NCBI RefSeq assembly: GCF_001458775.1
Contig: NZ_CZPZ01000023.1
Span: forward strand, 62,001-126,000
DNA from: Candidatus Nitrospira nitrificans
Lineage (GTDB): Bacteria; Nitrospirota; Nitrospiria; Nitrospirales; Nitrospiraceae
Reading direction: 5' to 3'
DNA length: 64,000 bases
Shown: positions 18,154-27,177 of the stretch, piece after piece
How positions within the stretch are numbered: position 1 is the first letter of the stretch
How the letters are laid out: every line of letters begins with the position of its first letter
The notes under the pieces: model-generated
What the model saw: only the letters and a program-made list of their open reading frames with translations
Databases searched by the model: none
Told to the model about the DNA's origin: nothing
Made by a program: the position numbers and the translations under genes

Positions 18154-18585
18154 ATGAAGCAAGAAGGCAAGACATTGACAGAGCTCATGGTGGTTGTCGC
18201 GATCATGGGGATGGTTGCCACGATGGCCCTCCCCAACTACTCGGTCCTCGACTCGCGCACGCAGGTCCGTTGTACGACCGAGGAAATCGCGTCGGAACTG
18301 CGCCTTGCACGCCAGCTTGCAATGACCTATCGAGATCGCGTTCGAATCATCGTCGATCCAGAGCAGAAGGCTCTTACCACTCAGTTCGTCAACACGGTAA
18401 CCACGCATCATGCGTATCACTATGGAGGAAAGGGGATTGTGATCGAAGAACCCAGCGCGGGGCCCGAGATCCTCTTCCATCCTAGCGGACGCTCGGCCAG
18501 TGCCACGACGATTCGACTACACAGCCTGGAAGGACAGACCCAGCAGCTCACCGTGAGCATCACGGGTCGGGTATCGATCCTATGA
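18154..18585 (+). CDS. GspH/FimT-type minor pseudopilin
   Basis: A 143-residue minor pilin of the GspH/FimT type. A short leader MKQEG precedes the class III signal KTLTELMVVVAIMGMVATMA, with the diagnostic Glu at +5 after Gly. Residue +1 is Lys rather than the usual Phe or Met. The C-terminal half fits the FimT beta domain (ILFHPSGRSASATTIRLH). It would prime or decorate pili after cleavage by the upstream PilD. It is first in an overlapping operon (its stop overlaps the next start by four bases). Confidence 0.8.
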   Translation: MKQEGKTLTELMVVVAIMGMVATMALPNYSVLDSRTQVRCTTEEIASELRLARQLAMTYRDRVRIIVDPEQKALTTQFVNTVTTHHAYHYGGKGIVIEEPSAGPEILFHPSGRSASATTIRLHSLEGQTQQLTVSITGRVSIL

Positions 18586-19067
18586 GACCAATGATGATGA
18601 ATGGTGGGTTCAGTCTGATCGAAGTAATGGTGGCCATGGTGATTGCCGGGATTGCCCTGATGGGTGTTCTGGGAGCAGTGGAAGTGTCATCCAGGCATCT
18701 TCAACAGGGCGGCTTGAATAGTAAGGCGATCGAGTTGGCCCAGGCACGGTTGGAAGCGAAACGGTCCGTTCGTTGGCAATCCCTTCTTGAAGATGATCTC
18801 GATCGCGATGGGACTTTCGAAACGCTCATGATGGATGACGGCCAAGGCCCTGATAGGACTGCGGGTGATGGGGTCTATACAGCCGGCTATGAGCGTGACG
18901 GGATGACGGTCGTGTGGACGATTGAAGCCGAACGCACAGGGCCACTGCGTTCCGCCCCCATGGTGAGGATTCGAGCGGTCGCGTCTTATTCTGGTCTTAA
19001 CGGGCATAGAAGACACGTGCAGGTGGCGACCATTCGAGCTAATCCAAATTTTGTGGGGCAACGATGA
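18582..19067 (+). CDS. PilV/GspI-type minor pilin
   Basis: A 161-residue minor pilin. The prepilin site is GG|FSLIEVMVAMVIAGIALM (Glu at +5) at residue 9, followed by the long hydrophobic N-terminal helix. The rest resembles PilV/GspI proteins (AIELAQARLEAKRSVRW). It has 4-base overlaps with the pseudopilin before and the PilW-like gene after, indicating coupled translation and a shared complex. Confidence 0.8.
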   Translation: MRPMMMNGGFSLIEVMVAMVIAGIALMGVLGAVEVSSRHLQQGGLNSKAIELAQARLEAKRSVRWQSLLEDDLDRDGTFETLMMDDGQGPDRTAGDGVYTAGYERDGMTVVWTIEAERTGPLRSAPMVRIRAVASYSGLNGHRRHVQVATIRANPNFVGQR

Positions 19068-19822
19068 ACCAAGGAGATGTCACCAGATCGGACAAGCGGC
19101 GCCGGCGCTCCATCGACATTGGACTCGACACGCGCGGTATGTGTCTGACCGAATTGATAGTTAGTTTGACGGCCGGAGTGATCGTATTGGCTGCCGCATT
19201 GAATGCCTTCACTGTCGCGCAGGCCCATGTCAGCAAACAGCAAAAGGACCTGAGACACCAGCAGGACCTCAGACTGGGGTTAGAGATATTCGAACAAGAA
19301 GTCCGATTGGCGGTTGCCGAGTCGATCGTGTCAGCGACGGCGAATGACTTTCACTTTCACGCCAATATCGGTGCCTATCACACGATGACCACTAGTTCGG
19401 TGGTGCCGGGTCAATCAGTTGTGACAGTGCAGAATGGCAGTGGATGGAGTGAGGGAAAGACCGTCATCATTTGCGGTCAGCAGGCCTGCGAAGAGCATCG
19501 ACTTTCCCGTTCAGGGCAGCGTTATCAGCTGACCTTGACCGAGCCGGTGGCCACGGCTTTTCCCGCCGGTGCCTCCGTGGAAGTGAAGAATCGGGTGATC
19601 TATTACCCCAAGCGAGATGAAAACGGAAGGGTGAGTCTGATGCGGATGGTCGACGGAGGAGCGAATACGCTTATCGGAGATTTGGACGATCTACATTTTA
19701 CATACTGGGACGAGTATGGGCACGTCACGCAGCAGCCATCGCTCGTGAAGCGAGTCGTGCTTGAAATCGAGTCTCAACGCTCCCTGCATAGAATGCTGCG
19801 GGAAGTAAGTCTTCGATCATAG
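19064..19822 (+). CDS. PilW/GspJ-type minor pilin
   Basis: A 252-residue minor pilin with an unusually long 26-residue basic leader (SDKRRRRS) before the cleavage site RG|MCLTELIVSLTAGVIVLA, with Glu at +5. Downstream, LRLGLEIFEQEVRLA is typical of PilW/GspJ, and the C-terminal YYPKRDENGRVSLMRM fits the beta-sheet domain. It is the third gene of the minor-pilin operon and overlaps the second by four bases. Confidence 0.75.
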   Translation: MNQGDVTRSDKRRRRSIDIGLDTRGMCLTELIVSLTAGVIVLAAALNAFTVAQAHVSKQQKDLRHQQDLRLGLEIFEQEVRLAVAESIVSATANDFHFHANIGAYHTMTTSSVVPGQSVVTVQNGSGWSEGKTVIICGQQACEEHRLSRSGQRYQLTLTEPVATAFPAGASVEVKNRVIYYPKRDENGRVSLMRMVDGGANTLIGDLDDLHFTYWDEYGHVTQQPSLVKRVVLEIESQRSLHRMLREVSLRS

Positions 19823-19832
19823 GAGTAAAGAC

Positions 19833-21302
19833 ATGTCGCATATCACTGTCAAAGACGGTCAGCAGGGGATTGCACTTCTGGGAGCGATGGTCGTTGCGCT
19901 CATGCTATCGCTGTTGGGTGTGACCTTGCTTAATCTCGCCGGGCAAGAGGCCGTCAGTGCTGGATTAGCAAACGAGGCGTCGGTTGCTCAGCAACTTGCT
20001 GATGGAGCCGTAGAATTGGTGACGACTTGGTTTCACAGTCCCCAGACAAGTGCGGACCTCCCTCAGCTATCGTCTCTTCGTGAACGAAGAAATCGCGATA
20101 AGGAAGGAGCGCCATCCTTCTTTGATGTATCCGGTCGATCACAATTCGTCGGCACTACGGATCAGCCGGATGTACGGTTGCACACGGGCAATCCCTCGGA
20201 TGATCGACTATTGAACGATCCTGAGACAGGGATGTTTCGCACCATGACCCATCTTGGACAGGTGGAAGAACTCAAAGTCTACGCGCCGACCAAGCCGGGC
20301 CTCCTGTGCACCATTGACGCCACGGTCGTAACAAACACCAATCCCCCAGCCAGGCAATCGATACGCATGCAGTTAAGCGCGTTGGACGTACCGCCGCTCA
20401 GAGCCGCTGTGCAGGTGGGCCGGCAGCTGGGCCGGTTTGTACCAGGAAGTGAATCACCGGTCTCTGTACATTGGGGTGAGTTAAAGGTGGGAGGTGATCT
20501 GATTCTCGCACAGATTGATGAGATCCCACTGAAGAGTACGCTCGCTCGAGTCACCGGACAGACCTATGACGAAATGACGCCACGAGAAGATCGATGGATG
20601 GAAGCGTGGGTAGGCGGGGCGGTTCAGCTGACACAGGTATCATCCGAACAGGTTCCTCATTTTCCGCATAACCTTCACGTCGGGCAGAATCCGATCCCGG
20701 GCGTTCGCCTTGATCAGTGGACCTATGAACACCTCAAGCGAGTGGCTCAACGATTCGGGCGCTATTTCGCCATTGATCGCGAAGGCCTTCTGTATCCACA
20801 AGGCATTGTAGAGCCAGGTCGTGGCATCTCACCAGACGAGGTATTTCGATCACAGGGAAACGGCGATCAGCAGGGTCTGATATTCGTTGACACGCTCGAT
20901 CAGACGGCCCCCCGTCCGGACAATCTCGGAGTGGTCAAATTGCAGGTTCCGTACTTTGAAGGTATTGCGGTCGTACAAGGCCATATTGTCCTGGCTCCTG
21001 GTGGGCCAGGACAGTCCATCGGGGCACTGAGTCCTCCACAATCGGATCAGACCACAGCTGTTGCTCGGCCGTCCGTTCAACTCTCCGGCATGCATGTCAA
21101 CGGGGTGCTCCACGCAAGCGGAGATATTACGATAGCCGGAAGAGTCCGAATGTACGGCGCAGTGACAGCAGGTGGGACAATTGCCTCAGCTGGTTCGGGC
21201 AGCACGTTGGAGGTGTGGTATGACCACGATCTCAGTCGAGGGTTCTATCGGGGATTGCCGGTGGTCTATCGTGCGCCAGGTACATGGATGACACGATATT
21301 GA
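19833..21302 (+). CDS. PilX-like N-terminal domain pilus assembly protein
   Basis: A 489-residue protein with a PilX/GspK-like start: a Gln-Gly leader (KDGQQGIALLGAMVVALML) and one membrane helix followed by EASVAQQLADGAVELVTTW. The rest is a large exported domain. Its end (GVLHASGDITIAGRVRMYGA) reads like a right-handed beta-helix or bactofilin-like repeat. No Glu at +5 is evident, as expected for GspK-type proteins. It follows the PilW-like gene by 10 bases and precedes the ATPase, so a pilus tip or export role is inferred. Confidence 0.6.
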   Translation: MSHITVKDGQQGIALLGAMVVALMLSLLGVTLLNLAGQEAVSAGLANEASVAQQLADGAVELVTTWFHSPQTSADLPQLSSLRERRNRDKEGAPSFFDVSGRSQFVGTTDQPDVRLHTGNPSDDRLLNDPETGMFRTMTHLGQVEELKVYAPTKPGLLCTIDATVVTNTNPPARQSIRMQLSALDVPPLRAAVQVGRQLGRFVPGSESPVSVHWGELKVGGDLILAQIDEIPLKSTLARVTGQTYDEMTPREDRWMEAWVGGAVQLTQVSSEQVPHFPHNLHVGQNPIPGVRLDQWTYEHLKRVAQRFGRYFAIDREGLLYPQGIVEPGRGISPDEVFRSQGNGDQQGLIFVDTLDQTAPRPDNLGVVKLQVPYFEGIAVVQGHIVLAPGGPGQSIGALSPPQSDQTTAVARPSVQLSGMHVNGVLHASGDITIAGRVRMYGAVTAGGTIASAGSGSTLEVWYDHDLSRGFYRGLPVVYRAPGTWMTRY

Positions 21303-21392
21303 GTTGTAGACCAAAGGTTGAACGATATCGGTACGAAAGAGAGCGAGACGCAAAAGTAACTTCTTATTGTCGCTGTGAAAGGATGAGATAGA

Positions 21393-23219
21393 ATGATCAC
21401 GCAAAGCGCTGAGACTCATCAGAAACGGCAGGTCCTCTCGGCTGCCAGTCTGAAAAAGCTGTCGATGGCCAAACAACCTCGCAAGATGACGATGGGGCGC
21501 AGTCTCTTAGACTGTATCGCCTATCGTGGGCTCATCAAACAGGCGGATCTCGATGCTGCGATAGAAGAATCCCTATCACGGGAAATCGATCTCGAGACTC
21601 TCTTGCTCGATAAGTACCGCGTCCCGAAGCCTGCACTGGGATCGGCGCTCAGCGAATTCTACCAATGCTCATACGTCTCCTATGATGAGCGCACCGTCAT
21701 CGACCCAGAGCTCTTGAAAAACCTCAGTTGCGATTATCTCAGACGCAATTCGTGGATTCCCTTGAAACGACAAGGGGCTGTTCTCGATATTCTCATCAAT
21801 GATCCGCACGATCTGGAGCAAGGACTCGATATCCGACGCGCGTTCCCCGGCACGACGGTACGCTTCTCAGTCGGGCTTCGGCGGGATATCGAACAATATC
21901 TCCTTGTCGCAACAGGGCAGGCCAACGGGGGATCGATTACCGAGATTCTCGGAGAACTCGTCGATGAAGCGGGCATCGAACGGAACGGCGAGGCCGAATC
22001 AGGAGAGATCGACGAAAACGACTCAGCCATCGTGCGCCTCGCGAATCAGGTGATCGCCGAAGCGTATCGATTGGGCGCCTCTGATGTCCACATCGAACCT
22101 TATTCGGATCGCAAAGAAACGGCCGTACGGTTTCGTGTCGATGGGACCTGTTTTACCTATATGCGTATTCCCGCCGTGTATCGGCGTGCCATTGTGTCGC
22201 GGTTGAAGATCATGGCCAACCTCGATATAGCTGAACGACGGAAACCTCAGGATGGAAAAATCCGCTACAAATTGGCGAAAGATCGTGAAATCGAGTTGCG
22301 GGTAGCGACGTTACCTACCGCAGGAAATAACGAAGATGTGGTCCTGCGTCTTCTCACGGCAAAAGACACCATGCCCTTAGAGGCCATGGACTTTTCTCAG
22401 AACATTCTGCAGGTCGTCAAAGAACTGTCCGAGCGTCCGCATGGAATTTTTCTTTGTGTGGGACCGACCGGCTCCGGAAAAACCACCACGCTGCACGCCG
22501 TTCTGAAACATATCAACACCGATGAGCGAAAGATCTGGACCGCAGAGGATCCCATCGAGATCTCACAGGAAGGTTTGAGACAGGTTCAGGTGCACCCTAA
22601 AATTGGGTTTACCTTTGCTGCGGCGATGCGCGCATTCCTTCGAGCCGACCCGGACGTGATCATGATCGGGGAGATGCGCGACAAGGAAACAGCCGATGTC
22701 GCGATCGAAGCGTCGCTCACCGGTCATCTGGTGATGAGCACACTCCATACCAACAGTGCAGTGGAAACAGTCACTCGACTGCTGGACATGGGTTGCGACT
22801 CGTTCAACTTTGCCGACGCGATGCTGGGGGTACTGGCTATGCGCCTCTGCAAGCGTATTTGTGCTCACTGCAAAGAGGGCTACCACCCCACTCAGCAAGA
22901 GTATGACGAACTCGTGCAGGGATATGGCCCGTGCTATTGGGAGAAACTCGGCGTTACGTATACCGACGATCTGACGCTCTATCGCGGAAAGGGTTGTGAC
23001 GTCTGCAATCAAAATGGGTTTAAGGGGCGTGTGGCGTTGCATGAACTTCTGGTGGGAACAGAAGAGATCAAGAACCTGATTCAGGGGAGGGCGCGAACAA
23101 CCGAAATTCTTAGTGTGGCGATGCGGGATGGAATGGTCACCTTGCTGCAGAATGGGATCCAGAAAGTGCTGGCGGGTCTGACGACTTATCGGCAAGTCCG
23201 AGCCGTTGCGATAAAGTAG
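21393..23219 (+). CDS. pilB: Type IV pilus assembly / type II secretion ATPase (PilB/GspE)
   Basis: Cytoplasmic hexameric ATPase that powers pilin polymerisation. The N-terminal MshEN-like domain covers residues about 30-175. The catalytic part has Walker A VGPTGSGKTTT near 358, an Asp box (LRADPDVIMIGEMRD), His box (LTGHLVMSTLHTNSA), and a zinc-binding tetracysteine site split as CKRICAHC and CDVC, diagnostic of extension ATPases rather than PilT. The 608 residues are normal length. It ends the first pilin cluster. No PilC or PilT is visible in the window. PilB and GspE cannot be fully distinguished from sequence alone. Confidence 0.88.
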   Translation: MITQSAETHQKRQVLSAASLKKLSMAKQPRKMTMGRSLLDCIAYRGLIKQADLDAAIEESLSREIDLETLLLDKYRVPKPALGSALSEFYQCSYVSYDERTVIDPELLKNLSCDYLRRNSWIPLKRQGAVLDILINDPHDLEQGLDIRRAFPGTTVRFSVGLRRDIEQYLLVATGQANGGSITEILGELVDEAGIERNGEAESGEIDENDSAIVRLANQVIAEAYRLGASDVHIEPYSDRKETAVRFRVDGTCFTYMRIPAVYRRAIVSRLKIMANLDIAERRKPQDGKIRYKLAKDREIELRVATLPTAGNNEDVVLRLLTAKDTMPLEAMDFSQNILQVVKELSERPHGIFLCVGPTGSGKTTTLHAVLKHINTDERKIWTAEDPIEISQEGLRQVQVHPKIGFTFAAAMRAFLRADPDVIMIGEMRDKETADVAIEASLTGHLVMSTLHTNSAVETVTRLLDMGCDSFNFADAMLGVLAMRLCKRICAHCKEGYHPTQQEYDELVQGYGPCYWEKLGVTYTDDLTLYRGKGCDVCNQNGFKGRVALHELLVGTEEIKNLIQGRARTTEILSVAMRDGMVTLLQNGIQKVLAGLTTYRQVRAVAIK

Positions 23220-23252
23220 CTGTGGGTGGAGAGAGGCAACCAGTTGAATCTG

Positions 23253-23573
23253 CTAGGATGTCTGCTCCAACAACAGGGTGAACGCTTTTAGTTTCATGAG
23301 CATATTAGGTCTAACGCGGATGAATTCAAGCCCGCATCGGTGCCCGGAAACCCAGCGCACTCCAGCCAATTCGATCGTCGCTGGGTCCTCACTGCTGAAA
23401 AGATCGATATCGAGTGAAATATAAGTTGAGACCGACGGAAGACGCTCCGTCGTTATGGCGCACCCCTGCGCCGAAAGGTTTAGGACTGTTCCGTTCGACT
23501 TCTCCTCATTGCTCCACACTCTGCAGGGAAGTTGGACTGCAAATCGCTGGATCTTGCGAAACTCTCGGTTCAT
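23253..23573 (-). CDS. PilZ-domain protein
   Basis: A 106-residue single-domain PilZ protein, a likely c-di-GMP receptor or pilus accessory. The start at 23573 is chosen because GGAGAAGG lies six bases upstream; a further ATG at 23618 has no such site. The basic N-terminal motif RKIQRFAVQL resembles RxxxR, and NLSAQGCAI corresponds to (D/N)xSxxG, so c-di-GMP binding is plausible. It lies on the opposite strand between two pilus operons, which suggests a link to motility or attachment control. Confidence 0.75.
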   Translation of the reverse strand: MNREFRKIQRFAVQLPCRVWSNEEKSNGTVLNLSAQGCAITTERLPSVSTYISLDIDLFSSEDPATIELAGVRWVSGHRCGLEFIRVRPNMLMKLKAFTLLLEQTS

Positions 23574-23679
23574 ACGACGCCTTCTCCTCTGCAGATTAAA
23601 TACTACACGATCGTACACATCTTGTCCTAACCCCCTATCGTCTAGAGAAAGTAATCACTCAATCAACATAGCCACCCTG

Positions 23680-23697
23680 CTGTACTAACCAGTACAG
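23680..23697. promoter_or_regulatory. Perfect palindrome CTGTACT-AACC-AGTACAG
   Basis: Seven-base inverted arms around a 4-base centre lie between the divergent PilZ gene and the second pilin operon. It may be an operator for either gene or a small hairpin. No regulator can be assigned. Confidence 0.4.
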
Positions 23698-23847
23698 GGC
23701 TTTAGCCGAAAATTGTCGTGCATGAGTGCGAAAAATGACCGCATTTCATCGGTCTTGCGCAAGAAGCGAACTCGTCAAATCAAGAGGTTACAAGGGCTTA
23801 CAGCCTCTATTTTGAGCGGCATGCCCCTTGCTCGATCAGGGGACGCC

Positions 23848-24408
23848 ATGGTGCAACCCACAATAGAATTAAATCCAGGACGGTTTGGGCAGAACGGCTA
23901 TACACTCCTGGAATTGATGATCGTTGTCGCGATCATTGGGGTGATCGCAGGCATTGGAGGAGTCAATTTTGGAGTTTGGAAATCTCGCGCGGATTTGAAA
24001 GAAGCGATTCAGCTTGTCAGGAACGAATTGGCTGTCGCGCGCATGACATCGATGAGCCGAAATGTATCTGTCACCACGAATATCACAGTCGTTCCTACGA
24101 TGGTCACCGTGACAACCATCAATGCGAACACACTCGCTGTACTTTCCACAGTATCGAGCAAGATCACACACATGAATGGCATAACCAACCAAACCGGAGG
24201 TGTGCCTGCTGCACCTGTCTTTGCGGCAGCTCCAGTTGCCACCGTTCAGTTCAATTCGATGGGATATCGAGTCGGAGGGGCTGTGCCTGGCTCACAAAAC
24301 CAGGTCATTGGTCTTGTCAATGACCTGGGGACCACATATGCCATTCGCATCAATTCGCGTGGCGTGGTGGACTGGTGTCCAAGCCAATTCTGTATGGGGA
24401 CTCGTTAG
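23848..24408 (+). CDS. GspH/FimT-type minor pseudopilin (second set)
   Basis: A minor pilin of about 186 residues. The start at 23848 follows AGGGGA and places the cleavage site NG|YTLLELMIVVAIIGVIAG at residue 18, with Glu at +5. An upstream in-frame start at 23713 would give an improbable basic leader of more than 60 residues. The C terminus (GTTYAIRINSRGVVDWCPSQ) is typical FimT. It opens the second minor-pilin operon, which leads to PilY1. Confidence 0.8.
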   Translation: MVQPTIELNPGRFGQNGYTLLELMIVVAIIGVIAGIGGVNFGVWKSRADLKEAIQLVRNELAVARMTSMSRNVSVTTNITVVPTMVTVTTINANTLAVLSTVSSKITHMNGITNQTGGVPAAPVFAAAPVATVQFNSMGYRVGGAVPGSQNQVIGLVNDLGTTYAIRINSRGVVDWCPSQFCMGTR

Positions 24409-24420
24409 CAGAAAGAGATC

Positions 24421-24939
24421 ATGAAGATAGCACGAGCAGAATCGGGATTTACGCTACTGGAAGGCATGATTGCTACCGTGATTTTGTCTGTTGGCGTGAT
24501 CGCCATGACCGCGATGCAAGGGATCGCCATTACGCGCAACGTCGATTCGACGGAACTCACGCTCGCAACCAATCTGGCTTCTGAAATGCTGGAACGGATC
24601 CAGTTCAATCGTCGGAACGTCACGGCCTATGCCGGCCTGGACATCAACACCGCCAATCCTCCTCCCAATCCATGTGTTTTTCCTGCAAATCAAACGATGG
24701 CTCAGGGAGATTGTGTGCAGTGGCAAGCGATGATGACCAACCAAGGAGCCTCAGGGATCAGCCAGGCTTCCCAGCTGAACGGAGTACGAGGGGTGGTGAC
24801 GGTAACTCCTGTCGTGACCATTCCGCCGCTGAATCAGAGCAGGGTGAACGTCGTCATCACGTGGACTGGGCGAAATATGGGGACAACTGCAGCCGCCCCG
24901 CGGAGAGTCATGTTGGATACCACCATAGCACCGGAGTGA
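24421..24939 (+). CDS. pilV: PilV-type minor pilin
   Basis: A 172-residue minor pilin with prepilin signal ESG|FTLLEGMIATVILSVGV (Glu at +5) at residue 10. The PilV pattern follows (TLATNLASEMLERIQFNR) and the cysteines of CVFPAN and GDCVQW lie in the middle. It is second in the operon, 12 bases after the FimT-type gene. In Pseudomonas-type systems PilV works with FimU, PilW, PilX and PilE in a tip complex carrying PilY1. Confidence 0.82.
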   Translation: MKIARAESGFTLLEGMIATVILSVGVIAMTAMQGIAITRNVDSTELTLATNLASEMLERIQFNRRNVTAYAGLDINTANPPPNPCVFPANQTMAQGDCVQWQAMMTNQGASGISQASQLNGVRGVVTVTPVVTIPPLNQSRVNVVITWTGRNMGTTAAAPRRVMLDTTIAPE

Positions 24940-24957
24940 AGGGATAGTTGGCAGAAC

Positions 24958-26094
24958 ATGGGAAAGCCTAAGTTCCAGACGAGTAATCAAGGCGGGATGA
25001 CGTTGGTCGAGCTGATGTTCGCGGCGACCATTGCGGTGGGTATCGTGGCCGCCGGACTTGCCGTGGTGACGTCGTTCGAACGGTCCAATGCCACCACAGG
25101 GCAAACGGGAGAAACACAGCAGAACGTGCGGAACGCCATGGAAATGATTTCCCGAGATATCAGACAGGCAGGATTCGGATCGATAGGGGCAGTCGGCAAT
25201 TGTCCAACAGCCATTGTCCCTCAGGATAATGCCGTCGCCGGGCCTGACACAGGTCCGGATCGTATCAGCCTGGTCGTGCCGCTTGGAAATCCAGTGGGAA
25301 CGGCGACCAGACCGCCCTGGGTACTCCAAGGGGCAATCGGCCCCGGCTTCAATGCATTTACACTTGCTTCAGCTCAGGCCGTAACAGATATGACCGCCGA
25401 GTGGGGCGGAGCCAGTTTGGTAGGAGCTACGGTTAGTGTGGCAGGGAGCTCGACCGCCACGGTCACCGCAGTCGGCGGATCGACAATCACCATCACGGCG
25501 GTTCCAGCTCCAGTGGCATTTGGCGCGAACGCACCGGTATATCTCCTCCAGTGCGTCACCTATCAAATCATTCCGCCGCCAGATGCGAATGGGCTCTGTG
25601 ATGGTCGCTTCCCATGTTTGGTACGGGGCGTGGGCACAGGGGGCCTGGATTGCAATACGCCAAACAGTCGCTGCCTGTCCATTGCCGATGAAATCGAAGA
25701 CATGCAATTTACCTACGCCTGCGACGGGTGCTTTCTGGCGCTGAATGGAGGCATTCCCGACGGCATCATTGACAATCAGGTCGGGAGCGCCGCTGGGTTC
25801 GATCAATTGGATTTCATAAGCAATAACGCATGGAATCTTGCGCCTATGACGCCGGACAAGATCAGTTTAGTGCAAATCAGCATCGTCGGGCGTGAACGCT
25901 TCGTAGATCAAGGATTGGGAGAAGGGATCGTGGCCGGCCGTGTCGTCCAAGCACAAGCCATGCAAGTTTCAGATCACAACCATGGAGCCGGGCTCTTTGC
26001 GGCGGGTGATTTCGCAGGGCTCAATCCACCCTATACGTCGACCCGACGGCGTATGTTCACTCGAACGATAGAGGTGCGCAATCCAGGGCGCTAG
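24958..26094 (+). CDS. pilW: PilW-type minor pilin
   Basis: A 378-residue minor pilin with cleavage site QGG|MTLVELMFAATIAVGIV (Glu at +5). The conserved NAMEMISRDIRQAGFGS of PilW follows the N-terminal helix, and the C-terminal SLVQISIVGRERF continues the family pattern. It is third in the second operon, between pilV and a PilX-like gene, and is expected to join the PilY1-bearing tip complex. Confidence 0.85.
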   Translation: MGKPKFQTSNQGGMTLVELMFAATIAVGIVAAGLAVVTSFERSNATTGQTGETQQNVRNAMEMISRDIRQAGFGSIGAVGNCPTAIVPQDNAVAGPDTGPDRISLVVPLGNPVGTATRPPWVLQGAIGPGFNAFTLASAQAVTDMTAEWGGASLVGATVSVAGSSTATVTAVGGSTITITAVPAPVAFGANAPVYLLQCVTYQIIPPPDANGLCDGRFPCLVRGVGTGGLDCNTPNSRCLSIADEIEDMQFTYACDGCFLALNGGIPDGIIDNQVGSAAGFDQLDFISNNAWNLAPMTPDKISLVQISIVGRERFVDQGLGEGIVAGRVVQAQAMQVSDHNHGAGLFAAGDFAGLNPPYTSTRRRMFTRTIEVRNPGR

Positions 26095-26096
26095 TG

Positions 26097-26756
26097 ATGC
26101 GAAGGAGATGTAGCGTGGACACAATAGGCTCGAAACCAAGACGGTATGGAGTGCTGAACAATGAGCGAGGCTTTGCTCTCTTTGGTGTGTTTCTGACCAT
26201 CCTCATGATGACGGCGCTCGGGATTGCCGCGATGACGATGACGGGGCTGGAGAATCGTATGGCTGGATTCGCCAACTCCACGGACGCAGCTGCAGCTGCA
26301 GCGGAGTCCTGTATAGGGACCGGCGTCAACGTGATTATGCAAACCTTGCAGGAGCGGCAAGTCCCTCTCGGCTATGTCGGGCCCGCCGCGGTGATTCCCG
26401 CGAACGCCGAAGGCGCGATAGCACCTACCCTCACCCAAGAAATCATGGGGCAAGCAAACAATAACGCAGACGTCTCCGTTGGAGCTGGTGCGTCTCCCGA
26501 TATTCAGATGACTGCCGGACCCTTTGCAGTAGCTGGCGACATCGATCGCCTCTACTACAAGAACAAGGTCGGTGGATCGTTGCAATTTGCGGCTGGATAT
26601 GAGGGAGCCGCCCAAGGTGCAGCAGGCGGCGGCGGCGAAGCCATTTATCAAATCGATTGCACGGCCACACTGACGTCGACCGGCGCAATGAGTCGGATTC
26701 AGGCGGTTTTTGCCTGTGTCAGCGCGGGGGGCGAAAGCTGTCAGCGGAAGATCTAA
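26097..26756 (+). CDS. pilX: PilX-type minor pilin
   Basis: About 219 residues. A basic leader precedes ERGFALFGVFLTILMMTALG, a PilX-type N-terminal helix without Glu at +5, followed by ENRMAGFANSTDAAAAAAES typical of the PilX N domain. The ATG at 26097 nearly overlaps the pilW stop; a GTG at 26115 preceded by AGGAG at ideal spacing is an alternative. It is part of the pilV-pilW-pilX-pilY1 operon. Confidence 0.75.
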   Translation: MRRRCSVDTIGSKPRRYGVLNNERGFALFGVFLTILMMTALGIAAMTMTGLENRMAGFANSTDAAAAAAESCIGTGVNVIMQTLQERQVPLGYVGPAAVIPANAEGAIAPTLTQEIMGQANNNADVSVGAGASPDIQMTAGPFAVAGDIDRLYYKNKVGGSLQFAAGYEGAAQGAAGGGGEAIYQIDCTATLTSTGAMSRIQAVFACVSAGGESCQRKI

Positions 26757-26767
26757 GGGAGGCGTCG

Positions 26768-27130
26768 ATGGTATACGAATGGGCACAGAGGAACAGACAG
26801 GCATTGAGACCATATGTGTTCGCAAGTTATTTGCCGATCCTGTGCTTCGTCGGTGGTGCGGGAGTTGTCCCTTTTGTGACCGTCTCTCAGGTGTTGGCTC
26901 ATGAGGATAAGAATCCCTATGCGAATTTCAAGACCGGCGAGGTGACGGGCATTCAAGGGGGTGGGATACAAATCGACAACGCGAACTATACAATCCTCTC
27001 AGCGGTCACGATCACAGATCAATATGAAAATCTCGTGAGCTTGAAGGACATCTCTCAAGGGGAGAGGGTGCTCTTCCATCTCGATCACAAGGGACGCATT
27101 GATCGGCTCGTATTGTGGGTTCCAAGCTAA
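26768..27130 (+). CDS. Small exported protein between PilX and PilY1
   Basis: A 120-residue protein with a membrane or signal segment (LPILCFVGGAGVVPFVTVSQ near residues 20-40) and a small C-terminal beta domain (TGEVTGIQGGGIQIDNANYT). Its position and size recall PilY2 of Pseudomonas, but the similarity is positional only. The ATG at 26768 is selected because GGGAGG lies five bases before it; a longer frame upstream overlaps the PilX-type gene. No firm function. Confidence 0.6.
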   Translation: MVYEWAQRNRQALRPYVFASYLPILCFVGGAGVVPFVTVSQVLAHEDKNPYANFKTGEVTGIQGGGIQIDNANYTILSAVTITDQYENLVSLKDISQGERVLFHLDHKGRIDRLVLWVPS

Positions 27131-27177
27131 CGGGAGAGCCAAGCTAGACCGAAGACGCTGGTAAGGAGAAAATCATC

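Noticed and set aside
23619-23847. Possible c-di-GMP riboswitch before the second pilin operon
   Set aside because: The conserved GEMM blocks could not be found in the leader; only a short palindrome is present.
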